64,000 nucleotides of DNA from Setaria digitata (taxonomy: Eukaryota > Nematoda > Chromadorea > Rhabditida > Setariidae): contig RCAB01000330.1 in assembly GCA_003640385.1 (NCBI GenBank), positions 1-64,000 on the forward strand, in the 5' to 3' direction. Below, in pieces: positions 13,556 to 27,300 of the stretch. The notes below the pieces were generated by a model. It saw only the letters and a list, made by a program, of their open reading frames with translations, did not search any database and was not told where the DNA came from. A program made the translations under genes and the position numbers. Within the stretch, counting starts at the first letter, position 1. Each line of letters begins with the position of its first letter.

Positions 13556-14886
13556 ATAGAAAGCGAATGTTTAAGAAAAATAAAAAATAGCAGGGAAAGA
13601 ATGGAGAAAAGAAATAGTTAAGCATCTTTAATAATCAATCAAAAATTGTGGCTCATGATGATGTGCCCAGTGTAAGAAGGGCAAGAAGGGCTACTGGTTT
13701 GGCTGAAAACTGGCTAGGCTCCTAAAAATCTCATATGGGAGTACAGAAAAAAGATATGAAAATAACATTTAAATTAAAATTTGACACAACTGAAAATTTG
13801 AATTATCTTAGAATAAAATCTCAACTTTGAAGTGATGGGTTGAGAAAAAGAAGAATATTTCACCAATTAATCAGATAAACAGAAGTATTGTATTGCTTCT
13901 ATTTTAATTGCGCAGTTCTATATACATTTCATTTCTCATTAAAAGGTCAATTTATCATTTTGTAATCGATAAATCGAATGGATATCATTTTTTATTATCA
14001 TTCGTTCTATGCATCATGTAATTGATGACAGTAAATATGGTAAATTGTTTATGGGTTTCAAACTTTGGAAAAGAAAGGAAAATATTATTTTCGTAGCACT
14101 GAAAGAAATTAAAATTTTATTGCTTTTTATTTTCTATTTTGTTTGAATCAATAAGCAAGAAAACATTTACATTACCAATAATAATTCATGCTTAAAATTA
14201 TGCAGTATTGCTTCACTGACAATGAATGAAATATCAACTAGATAGGAAAATATTTAAAACATATTATTGGCATAATTATAAGCATTTCTAATAATTAAAA
14301 TTGGTAATAAAAATGTTTTCCTGCAAAGTTCGTTAATAATCAAATTTAATTTAAAATTGCGATAAATTTTCAACCATACCATCAACAGTGATACAACGGA
14401 ACAATTCAAATGATAATATTGCCTAACATTCGGTAATCATGGGAAGAAAAAACAGAGTGAAAATGATATTATCGAAATTATGCAATAAATCAAAAAAGAG
14501 AGAAGATTGCTTTTAATTGACATACAAAATTCAAGATTGCACTGCTGAACTAATCAAAAATTTTCTTGGAAATCGGAATTAAAGAAAAAGCATTTGAGAA
14601 TTGCATGAGGTAGTGCAAATGATATTTAGAAGGAATTTAAAAATTTCCATTTGTTTGTTTCGTATTCACAAGCTGAAGCTGGTATATTAAAAGTTTCTTA
14701 TACTGGAGGATCATTACTTGGTGGAAAATTTCTATTGTTGTATTAGTTTCTTATCTAAACACATCCTACATTATCACTTCATCTCAGTTCCAGAAATGCT
14801 GGAAATGAAATTTCTAGCGTGAATGGTAGTTCGAAACGTCAAAAGTGAATTTAATTTGCTGCTTCAAATTTTGTATATTTCCATTC

Positions 14887-14917
<31 letters not shown>

Positions 14918-17174
14918 AAAGTGTCTTTTTTTTTGCCTGGAAATTATAATTGGTGGTTGATTTGCTCGTAACATCCCGCTAGATCCGGTTTTTGAATGAT
15001 TTTGGTAACCTCAAATTTAATAATAGACGGCAATTTTTTTGTCAGAAAGGGATGAAAATCAACGAAAAGAATAATGTGATGAATTTCAAAATTCTTTATT
15101 TGAAATTCATCTCTACTCACTAACATTGATCATAAAATAGCTTGTTAGATTGAAAGATTTCTTAATTTCAAATTCTCATTATTTGGAAACGAGTCATTGA
15201 ATTCATTTGAAAAAAAATTCTTAAATTATTGCCAAAGTAAAGAAGAAAGACAGAAGCATCGTTCTTGCCCCTATCTACTTTTTCCTTTCATATTTTTGAA
15301 TTCTTTTTTGACGAATAAGAATTGTGTTTCGAAATTAAGTTCGCCAACAATTTTTCGATGCATGAGTGAATTCAATTATATTAGCAAATCTTAATTGAAT
15401 TATTCTGTGCCACCATTAAATAATTAATAAAATGACTAATCTGTCATTAGTGATAAAAGTAAAATATATTTAATGTAACACTTAAAAATGATAAATAAAT
15501 TGTGAGCTTTCGGGGCAAAGTGATTGCTGACCCTTCTGTATTTGAAATTACTGCCTGATAATAGCTTCTGTTGAACAGTTTCAGAAATCCAGTAAATATC
15601 ACTAAATCTTTCATAGTTTTAGCTGATAAATGACTAGATTACACTAGCAACACTGCGACGCTCGTCAAACTTGCTTGCCAATACAAACTTTTCGCAATTC
15701 GACTTCATTTCACAAACTTTGATGACTGACATCGCTAATGAATATTTGCAATTCACATGTCTCATTTGTTATGTTCTTGAATCTGATTCAATAAATTAAG
15801 CAAATACATTTCATTAGGTTTCATTTTAATCACTTTTAGCTTAGTGCATTTACGTTTTCTAGTTGACCGTAAAACACGGGCGTGTACGCGTTGTTTAGCG
15901 TAATTACGAATGTTGGTCACGCAAACTTATCGCTCCATCCGAACTTCACAAGGACTATTCAGTGTTTTTAAAAGCAATGGCTGATAAATATTGGCGGATA
16001 ACAGGAGGTTATGGCTGCCAATTAGTATATTCGAATGCTCTGGTAGGCAAGAACGGAACATAAATAAGACAAGGGAGAACCCAGGGGAAAAAAGTCTGTT
16101 GCAAATGATATAATGGGAATTGAATTACTAAAGCCTAGCAGATAATTCTTATTTAGCCTAGTCTGTTTTCATCAATTGCAACGTCATTCAATTCTTAGGT
16201 CTCGTAGCTCGTAGTATCTCTGGTAGTGATGCTATGCTTCTTTTTGGCTCTCTCTAAGGTGTGTTTCTAAATTTTAAGTTCAAAAATTTACATCTTGTCA
16301 ATGATTAACCATTTTGAATGAAACTATAAATGCAGAAATTTGATGACTTTCAGTTTACAAAATTCACTTTGGCGGGAGTTTCCAAAAGCCTCAGATATGA
16401 ACTAGGAGGAATTCACCCTAGCTAGCTGAATCGGTAAATAGTCTAGTCTGCATTATTTTCAGATGCTTAGATAACATTAGCTAATTAATTATCGAAAAAT
16501 ATCTTGGATGTTCCGGCAACTTTTTTGCTTTTCACTATGTATACCTTTATGTGAATTTCAATGTGCATTATAGGGAACTTCTTCCAGCATCAATTAGTTA
16601 TTCGTAGCGAATTCATGAGGGTGTGGTAAATGCTTTCAGAATGGTCTTTACTAAGAGATTCTTGACTTAACAACACTCATTAAATTTTCTTTCAGTGTTT
16701 TTAATCTTTTCAATCATACCAATTAGTCTCTTTGAAAAAGACGAAAAAATTTGCAGCAGTCAATTAAACAAAAAATCATTTGAAATAAGCCAAACTTAGT
16801 TCGACTGTACTTGAAATGGCAATTTTTTTGCAGTGCATTTTTTTCCAAATTCAATTTCTCTTTCAAATTTTTTTTTTTTTTTTTTTTTAATTCAAAGGCT
16901 AGTTAAAAAGCAAATGAACTGTGTAAAATAAGCTAGTAGTAATGAAACTTATTAAGAACGAATGTAAATTATGTCTAAATTAACTTGAATCCTCACAAAT
17001 TTACTAAAATAAATTGGAGAAAGAAGAAAAAAAAAAAAAAAAAACAAAACAAACAAAGTAGTAGTAGCAGCAATGTGATAATACTCAAATCCATCATAAT
17101 TCGCTCATTACGTCTTCATCAAAGTCAGTAAATATCTTTTCGCTAATTACTCTCTCATATTAAAAGCAATAATG

Positions 17175-17204
17175 ATAATAATAATAATAATAATAATAAT
17201 AATA
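17175..17204. repeat. (TAA)n microsatellite
   Basis: About ten ATA/TAA trinucleotides in a row within gene-free DNA. Confidence 0.95.
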
Positions 17205-19212
17205 GTTTTCGTACCTAAATTTTAATTTTCCCTTTTTTAAATGAAATTTTCCGCCATCGTAAGTGTCTTTAAAACAATTGAAAGAGAAGGAAGAGCTGCG
17301 AACTATTTAAAAATGCTACCACTTTGTCGAGTGAAAAGTATTACTTTGTTTTCCTTTGGGCAATATTACTTAGCATTATCTGCTCAAAAATTCGGGAAGT
17401 CATTTGGGGAGTCTTTCTGCCTCATGTATTAATCTTCCCTCTCTCCTCAATGACGAATCCACGGAGTTAGTTATTTGTTCAATGAAGATGTGAATATGTT
17501 TTGTTTCTATTCACCACTTTCCCTTCAATTTGCTGTTTTATTCATGTCGTTCCAGGATTGAGAATTTAGTACTTTTTTTTTTGCTTTCAAATGAATTAGC
17601 AAGAGAAGACTGATATGAAGATGGCGAAATTATCTTATCAAGATGTAGAAATATTAAGAACGGTAAGAAGTTCGAGAGCATATGCGAAGTAGAGGTGTAA
17701 TAAAAGCACATGCAAAAAAGGTTAACTGTTACATATTTCATAAATAAACTTTTTATCACTTGAATGATATAATCCCGTTTGATAAACGCCATCTCGTTGA
17801 TTGCATTGATTTGACCTTGCTGATTCTGACGCTAGCTCCTCCTGCCTCAGTTTAATTCAGCCTAATTACATAATTTATTGCTGCTTTGGTTAAGAAGTTA
17901 TCTTCCAATTTGCTATTGTAATCCAGACCGCTTACAGTAATATTTCTCCTGAAAAGTGAAATTCTTTACTTCGTTGATCACCTTTTCCTTGTTTTACGGA
18001 TAAGCTAATGCAATCGACCACGTGTGGAGGATTTTCTGCGCCGCTTTTTGTTGATACTACGATCCATAAACAGATGACATAATGATAGTATGACGTATAT
18101 GACCTGCTATAACGTAAAAACGTATACCACTTATTTTTTTTTTAACCATAACGAAAACTTGAAGAATGTAACGTGAAGGATATAAGTTTTCGTCCTTGTA
18201 TCCTCTCTCCTTTCCTCTCCAAACTTCTAGCATCGTGGAAGAAGCAGGAAACTTTATTCTTACAAGAAAGTTAGAGTAAGGATTCGAATTAATAATCCAT
18301 TTCAGCATTCCTGCATATCACAGCACTGGTGTTTCCGGAAAATAATAATTTATCATCATTATAATCAATTATCATGTATATAAAACAATATTTAATATAA
18401 ATGTGCATAATTAGAGTTCGTAAATGAGCACTATTTTTATGCAACTGTAAACTTTTTTCTTTTTCTTTTTCAAGATTTCCTTTTTTTTTTTTAGAAACTA
18501 AATAAATTCAAGGTTAAAAATTTCAACATATTGAATGCTGAAATTTAGCATTCTTATCAGTTGTTCACAATCGATTTACAGTATCCCATGACACTGAATG
18601 ACAAAGAATGAGTGGAATCGGATTACACGGTATCAAATGACAGAGTACTCATCATATCAGTGATAAAACAACCAACCCATATCATCATAATTCTTTTGGA
18701 TGGAACAAACCGTTCATGAGAAGTACTTATGGTGAAATTAATGAGAAGCAAGCAAACAGTAGACAGATGAATATATCGCTTTCATAGAATCTCATTTCAT
18801 TACCAATTTTCTTCTTCGATTCATTGCAGTCGAATCTTGATGAATTATTTCAGAAACTAGTATAGAAATCTACCCTTAATTAAATACTACAAATTGGCTA
18901 GCAAAGTAGGAAAATTAAATTTCCAATACAATGTTATCCAAGAATTCCCTTTTGGTGAAATGCTTTTTTTGTCCTTTTTTTTTTTTTTTTTTTCGCAGAC
19001 GCTTAATAGTTCAAATTTGAAATAATTCCTTGCATTTATTCCTTTATTACAAAATATATTTCCAGTAAATTTAAAGCATCAGTAACTTTTCTAAATGTTC
19101 ATGAATACAGAGATGAGAACGATTTGTTCTATTATTTGCTACATTATTTAATCAAATATTTCAGTAGGGAATGTTACTTGTAGAGTATCTTTTACATTTT
19201 CAACGAGATTAC

Positions 19213-19402
19213 TCGGGACCACTCGGTACAGAAAATATTCCAATAGGTTATCGGGACCACTCGGTACAGAAAATATTCCAATAGATTATCGGGACCACTC
19301 GGTATAGAAAATATTCCAATAGGTTATCGGGACCACTCGGTACAGAAAATATTCTGATAGGTTATCGGGACCACTCGGTACAGAAAATATTCTAATAGGT
19401 TA
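19213..19402. repeat. 38-bp minisatellite, five copies
   Basis: Five head-to-tail copies start at 19213, 19251, 19289, 19327 and 19365, exactly 38 bases apart. The unit begins TCGGGACCACTCGGTACAG and continues AAAATATTCCAATAGGTTA. Only a few substitutions separate the copies (GGTATAG in copy 3, ATTCTGATAG in copy 4, ATTCTAATAG in copy 5). The GC-rich half of the unit (GGGACCACTCGG) stands out from the AT-rich surroundings. No coding frame runs through it with any sign of a gene. Confidence 0.97.
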
Positions 19403-21377
19403 ATCAACGTTCTATCCCTATGAGATATCCACCTTCATAAATGAAAGCCTCAATTTAACTGTGAGTTGCGATCTTTTACTAGAATATGCATCATTCTGAT
19501 TCAAACACAACTGTATGAGTTAGTTTTTTGGCCTTTCTGAAGCTCATAACAAATTATGATTACTATCTCAAGCATTTCCAGTATTCCTGAACTTTTGAAA
19601 CATCTCGAAGTTGTTCTTTCACCAATAGAATTTGGGTTGAAAAGCTTAATAATTCTAAAAATATGTCAAAGAGGGGGTTTTTTTTTAAACACAATTCAGA
19701 ATTCAGAAAGTTGCAGAGAGCGAGTTTCTGCAAATTTTAGCTGGAAATATTTTTTCATCAAATTCTAATAACCGCTTCTGATATCATTAAAAAAACTGTT
19801 TCCCACTAATTAGTTTATCACAATTAAAATTAACTTTTAAAACTTTGTTTGCTAGTTAAGGTCATCCGAGGCCTAACAAATCAACGATACTCTGAATTTA
19901 ATTTTATGTTTTCAAGATTTATAAAGTGCTACTTAGAAACTTGTCCTGCAAATGTTTACCCTACAAGTACGGAAGTTTGTGCGAGGATTTAGTTTGTTTT
20001 CATTAACTAGCCATGAATATATGACATATTTCACTGTATATTAATTCTGGTTATTTTATGAATAGTGTTTTAGTTTAATCAATTAAATTAAAACTGTTAA
20101 TTTGCCTCAGATTGCATTGTTAAAGTCAAATTGTCGATCAAAACTTACTTGCTCTAATGAAAACAGAATTTTAATATTTTTTTGCAAACTATATATTTTT
20201 TTTTGCTTATCAGTTAAATGAAGTTTTCAGTTTGCAAATTTTCTTGCTTCAAATTCCTAAAAGAATGAACTATTTGTATGCATGTAAACTGAGTTATGAT
20301 AATTTCTCTTTATTGAATAATCGGCAAATTTCACAGCTAAACTGAGCTGATATATTTGGAGGATGAAAATTTTGACTAAATTAAATTCAAAATGGGTGTA
20401 CTTTGCACTCATAACAAAGTGATGCACATCTACAAGACTGCTAATTTAGTAAATTGAGCTATTTTAGGTTTTCCCTCTATTATTTATTCAAATATTCGAA
20501 AATCAGCTTCAGCTGTTACAAGGCAATTCACAAATAATTTGAATATTTTTTAATGCATTCGTAAATGAGATATTTTCAATATCAACGCCAACATTATGAT
20601 GAAAATTGATTGATGGAAATATTGCTGTCTCGATCAGATTTCAGATTATGCTTTCTTTGTACTGGTGATGGATTTTGTGTTATTTACGAATAGTTAGGCA
20701 CACAGGTTCCACGACTTAATTACTCAAGTATAAATTAGCATATTTTGAGATACTCTAAATGATGGCATCTGAACTTTTATTTAGTCTAGTCTAGACAAAG
20801 AATAGTCTGTTTCTTTTATCGTCCTGAAGTCGAAACTTGAAAAATTCACAAGACTACCAGAGCTGAATCACTAACCGTTTGTTTCAAAATCAAATTGAAA
20901 AATTTTTGGATAGCTAATGAAAGAATTAAAATAATGTCAAGTTATTCAGGTAAATGGTCAGCAGTGATAAAAAGTTGACAATTGGATGAAATTATCATAT
21001 CAAATTGATTGTTTGAAATTGATTTTCAAAGTTTCCAACAATCATATTGGAATATTCTTAAAAAGTCTTCGTTATAGACATGTGCCTTCTGAATAAAACG
21101 AATGGCACAGCCTCTTGTTTTGACCTTTTTGGCGAGATGACAAATATCGATCCCATTAGAGTATGGAAATTAATTTCAAAATTTCACCATCGATCGAAAA
21201 ATCCTTCAAGGAATGTGACTTTCAAAGAGTATACAAAAGGAGCGGAGGAATGAGCTAGGAAGTATATTAATAGAAGCAAAATATCACTTTTTAGGAATTT
21301 GTGAATCTTATTAACTGGCGATATAATTTAGCCAAGTGGCACATTCCAAAACCATCTCTTTTCTTTGCTCCTGAAAA

Positions 21378-21395
21378 ATATATATATATATATAT
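21378..21395. repeat. (TA)n microsatellite
   Basis: TA run about 125 bases upstream of the receptor start codon. Confidence 0.9.
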
Positions 21396-21518
21396 GCATA
21401 TCAAGAAAATAAGGAGAGAATGTTGGCCGCATAATCTTGCAGTGGAGCATTTTCTGAAACAAATTAGCTTTGACGAAATGAAAGTGAGTCCTCACGGGTC
21501 AAAGGTCAATTTCAGATT

Positions 21519-24336
21519 ATGAACCAAAGTGTGACAGTGGAATGTGCCGAAAAGAATGAAGGTTATGATGGTGGCAGATTCGCCCTAGTAGTTTATATTG
21601 GCACTCCGGTTGCATTCATTGGAACTATATTCAACGGTATATTGCTGGTAACTGTTGATTCGAATTAATTGTTTGCGTAGTCTGAACTAATTTAATTATC
21701 AGATTGATTAATTCAGTTGATTTGGAACTAATTTTAATTGAGATTAATGTCCGATATGTAAATTTCAATCAAATTTTTGGAAGTGCTAACAATCGTATTG
21801 GAAGAAACAGTATGCGAGATTTTGAAAAATGAAAGAGAATGAATGATTTTGCTGTGAGGCAGTTTAAATCGTACTGTGTCAGAATGTTTAAAGAAAAATT
21901 TTTTATAAATTCCTTTTGATTTAAAACTTAAATTAAATTTTTCTCTTAAAGGTTTTATTCTGTCATCGGAAATCCGTCAACTCGCCCGATTTTTACTTGC
22001 TATTTTTGGCAATATTTGATATGCTAATTTGCATGTTGTATATACCATTTTTTACAATTGATGCATTGGCTATTTATTATCAAATTAAAACACTTCATCA
22101 ATTGTGGCATACCTATGTCATGCAGCTATACTGCACCAGTAGATTCGGTTTGTTTCCCTTGAAGTTATCATTTTTTTTTTTTTTCACCTCAGGAGATCCT
22201 AGAGAATAGATACTTGGACTGTGGGAGAAATGCTGGAATAATTTTGCTCTCACATATTAATTAGACTTCATAATTTCATCTTTATTAACCTTTCAATTTC
22301 ACAGAACTCTCATTACTCATTAATTAATTCCTTTTTTTTTTTTCATAAATATAGTAACAGTTCTGTTTGAAAAAAATTATTTAGTGTATGGAGATACTCT
22401 AAAACTTATTAATAGCGCATATAGTTCGATTAAAATCTAAATTCTTTTTTATTTCTTTTTTGATGTTTCTTAGCATTTTGCAAAAAGAAATTCTGTTTTT
22501 GCAGTACAATTTGGTGCCGTATATATGATGTTATGTGCAACATTTGAGCGTTTTGTCTATATTTCCAGTAATCGAAGTCTTAGTTGGTTTATTACGTTAG
22601 TTCTCTTTCTTTTTTACGAGAAACTTTTTTTGGAAGTTAAAAGCGCTGCCAAAATTTTAATTTAAACAGAACAATGAACGCCTTTTTTGTACTTAATTTT
22701 AGGATTAAAATTCAGGGTCAAAATTATTCCTGTACTTCATTTTTCCTCTCATCAATGATCAAAAATTGCAGTGATCATGGACGACTGATAACAGTAATTA
22801 TTGCACTACTCCTCTCATTAATACTTCGAATCCCAACTTTTTTCGAATACAGAATTGTTTACCGTGCAAATTGTCCACCTTTTCAGGTTTTAAAATCAGT
22901 TGGCTTCCATTTTTTAATTAGTGTATGATTTCAAATATTAAGAAAATTTAAATTTTTTTTGCCACTTTTCATGTATTTTTTTTAGAAAGTACGCACGATG
23001 AAACGATTTCAACAGTTTTTCTCTTAGCTAAATTGCTATCATAAAGTCAATTTTGTGCATTTCGCATTATATTCAATTGGCTGATAACTTTTTGCTCTTA
23101 CATATTAATTTGGAAATTATAATTAGGAGGTGATGAGTAATGCGCAAACATGATAAGTTATAATCCAATTTATTCCGCGTGCGATAGTTTGAAGGAGTGA
23201 TAACACAAATATTCCAATTTGTTGTAATTATAAATCTAATTTACTGATGGTACTCTTATTTATAAAGTAACAGGCGTTTGTTTTTAGGATTATCTATTTC
23301 TACCGGTGCTAATGAGTTATTCTGTATATGCCAAATTTAATTTTTACATGATGAGCATTGTCCAAACAATTTTACCATTTATATTACTTACCTGTTTTAA
23401 TATAATTATTACTTATTTAACTCATAAACGACTTTACCAAGCTTCTCATGGTACTGAGTTATACACGGCGGAATATACTGCAATGATTACACACGGTATA
23501 TTTCCTCTTCTTAAATAGTTGAAATTCGACAAAGGAATTTAAAATTATTAAAAGATAAATTAAACTATCATTTTTTTTTTTTTCTTTATGGCTATTATCA
23601 AATTGTTATTTCACTCCAAAGAATGTATAATCTATCAAATTGCCAAAAAAAAAGGAAGTTTCAGAAACAGAAAATCGTAAAAGCTGTCAAGACCTGAAAT
23701 ATGCTACTCGTACAATGGTTGCGATTGTATTTACTTATTTAACCTGCAATGTTTTCTCAGTTTTTATGTCGGTGATGGAAAATATTTTTCCGGAAAGTTC
23801 ATTGCTTATTGACAAAGACGGCTCAAGGTAGTTTTTAAGCTTCATCTAAATGATAAGAATTCTTATTTCTTTTTAGACTACATTTGTGCACTAAATAATA
23901 ATTATCATCAATAAAAGGATGCATAAAAGGATTCATATAAGATTCCATTAAATTTTCCTTCAATTTTTGCGAAATGAAATTTGATAAATTTTAAATTTAT
24001 TATGGACTATTGATTGGTGCCACTAAAACCACATAAAATTGCTACTGTGACAGTCAAATTATTTCTTATTGAAAAGATGGAAAAAACGTAAGAACGAATC
24101 AAATTCCAATTTAAAAGTAAATATTTGCATTTCCGACGAAGTATAAAGGCATCCTTCTTCAATTTTTTGTTAATTAAAAACAATTTTGCAGTACAAAGTT
24201 TTACACAATATCAGCTGATTTGGTAAGTATTTTGGTAGTACTGAACAGTTTATTACGAATGGTTGTTCATATGATAAGCAATCCACGATTTCGAAGACGA
24301 TTCAGACTCTTAATAATTAAATCCAGGTTTATCTGA
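21519..24336 (+). CDS. FMRFamide-type peptide GPCR (class A), 7 exons
   Basis: Spliced model: 21519-21647, 21952-22147, 22505-22595, 22772-22886, 23288-23495, 23665-23827, 24192-24336. All phases close, giving 348 residues. A TTTCAG at 21511-21515 four bases before the ATG suits a trans-splice acceptor. TM1 lies in exon 1 (after about 20 extracellular residues), and TM2 and the TM3 start in exon 2. TM3 ends in ERF (exon 3), followed by TM4 with ILRIPTFFEY, a match to the IPRFFE-type segment of FMRFamide receptors (exon 4). TM5 and the third loop are in exons 5-6, TM6 in exon 6, TM7 and a short basic tail (NPRFRRRF) in exon 7. The protein should sit in the plasma membrane and bind a neuropeptide through G proteins. 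ERF replaces DRY, and the TM7 segment LNSLLRMVVHM lacks NPxxY. An AATAAA is at 24371. The family is clear; the ligand and exact orthologue are not. Confidence 0.88.
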
Positions 24337-24370
24337 CCCCTTTCTTATTTGCATAGCAGATGCTCAAGGA

Positions 24371-24376
24371 AATAAA
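24371..24376 (+). terminator. Poly(A) signal of the receptor gene
   Basis: AATAAA 35 bases after the TGA stop at 24334-24336. It is the first canonical hexamer downstream and fits the short 3' UTRs of nematodes. Confidence 0.55.
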
Positions 24377-27300
24377 GTACCAATGCAATTATAACTTAAT
24401 TTTAGTCGAATGATCGACTAAAATGTCATACCGTCATATAGGAAAGATGTGAAAAAAAAAAAAAAGCCGTGTTATAAATAACAAGTCATGTTTAAAAATA
24501 ATTATCTTTTTGATATGCATGCTGACCCAATAGGGAGTGAGATACTTGATGTTTCGATGAAACTAGCATAATCTAATTTGTTCTTAGAATAATCAAAGAA
24601 TGCTATTTTAAAGAATTTGTCAGTTGTTGTTCAGAAAGGAACGCTTATTTGTAAAAAACAAATTGAAAAGCGAATACTCAGATAAAGTTAATGATTAGAT
24701 ATCACATGGTGATTAGCAGTAGCGTTATGCTTGAGTTTCAAACAATAGTTGGCTCAGAGTTTTGCAGATTAAATGATTAAATGCTGATAAAAGAAAGATA
24801 ATCACTATAAATAGATCTGATTGATACCTTAACAATTGACATCGAACATAAAGTTCTTACTAATTAGTATGTGCTGCAAGAAAATTTAACCATTTTAGGA
24901 ATTCTTAGGAAGAATAAATAAAAGCAAAATTAGTTGCATTTAATTTAATGGAAAACATATAAAACAATGATGAAGTGCAACAACAAATTAATCAAATTTC
25001 AATGTTAATAAAAATTTAAAAAACAAAAAATTTTTATTAGAAGCAAAATAGGTGACAATAAAACAAAAACAAAACTGTAATTAGCATTAGCATAGCTAAG
25101 CATCATGGTTAAACATGTTTGCAACCATAATTAAAGTAATTACACTGGACTAATGTAATTAAACATACGAAATTTATGAAAGACTAGCTGATTTGGCTAA
25201 GTTGTGCTTATGTCTTACTAGCCATAAAGTATATCACACTGTTGGTCCCTAAAATGCTCTTAGATTTTTCGACAAAATTTGTTTCCCCAAGTAATCTACG
25301 TTTTCTTCAGAATTGCCTAAAATTTCATTTCAGTTTTAGAAAATTATTGTTACGATGATCGTTTTGCATTTTACTAGCAACCGTATATGATATGGTTTCA
25401 TTGTTGTGCCTCTTCTTATTATTTTCTTGTATTTCTTCAACCAATAATAAAAATTTATCGAATCACTACGGTACATCGCTTTACCGTAACCACAAGATGA
25501 TTCTCTGATTGGTCTACGATAATTCTATGCTCAAAGGAAGAAATAAGAACAAAATCATGGGGGTAAGGGGGGGGGGAAATAATTAACAGTGCATTAATGA
25601 GTAAGCAGCAAATCTGTTTTACAAGACAATGCTAAAAAAGCTTCAAATAGGTTTTCGCTGACATTTTTAGGCCTTAAAATACTGTAAAAGGTTTTAAGTG
25701 GCCAAATTAACGTTAATTATTTTGTACCGTTAAAAGAACGCATTAATTGATAATTAATCTAGGGAGAATTTAATTAACATAAAGCTCTGAGGCAAGAAAA
25801 ATGACAAATATTCAGTTTCTTAATCGCAGTAGTACTTCGACATAATGAATTGCTAAATTAGAATTTACCTGTCCGTTGGCGTAGATTTATTGCTGGCATT
25901 AACATAAATTAAATTATGATATTAAGCCGGCATGAATCTGAATTAATTAATGAAAAGGTAGAAATTAGTGCATTCTACGTATTGTACAAATAAAAAAAAA
26001 ATTCAAACTTCTTATTTTTGGAAATGCAAATGCAACTTTTCTTCCGAGGTCTCTGTGACTAAAAGTCGGTGTGAAATTTATTTTTATTAATTTAATGATT
26101 AGTTAACACGGATTTTGAAAAATTAGTGTTATTGCTATCGTTCCTGGCGAATGACTTGACGTGATGTGAATTTGACAAAAATTGAACATTCTGAGAATGA
26201 AATTTAAATATTTCAGTGGGAATAAAATTTGAAACATTAGAATTTTCTTGGCTGAGATTGAAATTTTTTATTTTTATTTTTATACATACATTGATTTTTA
26301 CTAAAAATCACTTCTATTTCAAAAAAAATTTAACAAAATTATGTTTTCATTTAAAGAAAACTTTTTTGATTTAAGGAATATATGAAAAAAAAATCACTAG
26401 AATTAGCAGTAAAATGAAAAATATTCATAGTTTGATCAAATTTGAACTTTTTATGCAATTGTGTCATCGACTCGTCTGCGCAGAGCCGAATTTTTAAAAT
26501 AGGTGAAGTCATCCTGACTCCAGCCGTCACTTCATCCTGATGCGTAACATTCTTAAAAGTGTTGAATAATGAAAAAATACGCCATTACCAGGACGAAGAA
26601 GACGCCAATCACGTAAGCAAAAACGTGAAGTTCTACTGAAAGCACTACCAAAAACAAGGTGTATGCACTGTGTTGGTTGAATATTTCAGAACTGCTGTGA
26701 ATTGACGTATGTATACGTCAATCTTCATATCGGAATCACTATAGTTTATCACTGTTTTTGATAAGCAGCGAAGAATCGAATCGTTAAGGGAAGTGTTCGT
26801 GAGCAGCAGCAATGTCTTATCATCACGTTACGTGAATGCTACGTGTATGCTAATGTAATTTGACCTACTACAAAAGGAAATGGAAATGGGACCCTTTTGG
26901 TGAACATGGAAAGTATTGGAAAAATGAAATAAAATTATGCAGACAGAAAAGGAGTCGAAAAATAGAATTGATAGCAATGTTGAGTTTCACGATAGAAGAG
27001 CAATAAAAAGACTCGGTATGATGGAAGTGCTATTTCTGTAAACACAGAGGTCACTTCAAAGTAGAAAATTACCTTGACTCATCTGGTGGCCAGTGGTCAG
27101 TAGTTAAGATCACTGGTCAGTTGGTCAGCTCGTAAGTTTGTTTATGCATCATTCGTAACTGATTCGCTGAGTTGTTCGCGTCTGCTCATATTTCAATTGA
27201 ATGTAGTGTTTTATTTCTTCAAAAATTTCGCTTTTACTTCAAAACTTCGCTGCATAAAATTTCAAAATGATTTATTTATTTTTCAAGTTTTCAAATATTT

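Larger units (their letters stand above)
1..21518. other. Long gene-poor region
   Basis: No coding gene could be supported here on either strand. Open frames of 60-120 codons are low-complexity, often read through poly(A)/poly(T), and lack matching splice partners. The stretch holds homopolymer runs of 10-27 bases, CT/GA and TAA microsatellites, two partial tandem duplications, a tRNA-like fragment and a minisatellite, each listed separately. Many TGATAA/TTATCA words occur, but at this base composition that alone means little. Distal regulatory DNA for the receptor gene at 21519 may lie in its right part. Confidence 0.6.

Noticed and set aside
26580..26680. Arg/Lys-rich open stretch as an exon of a gene upstream of 27772
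   Set aside because: Only about 35 codons with stops close on both sides. No start codon or matching exon was found.
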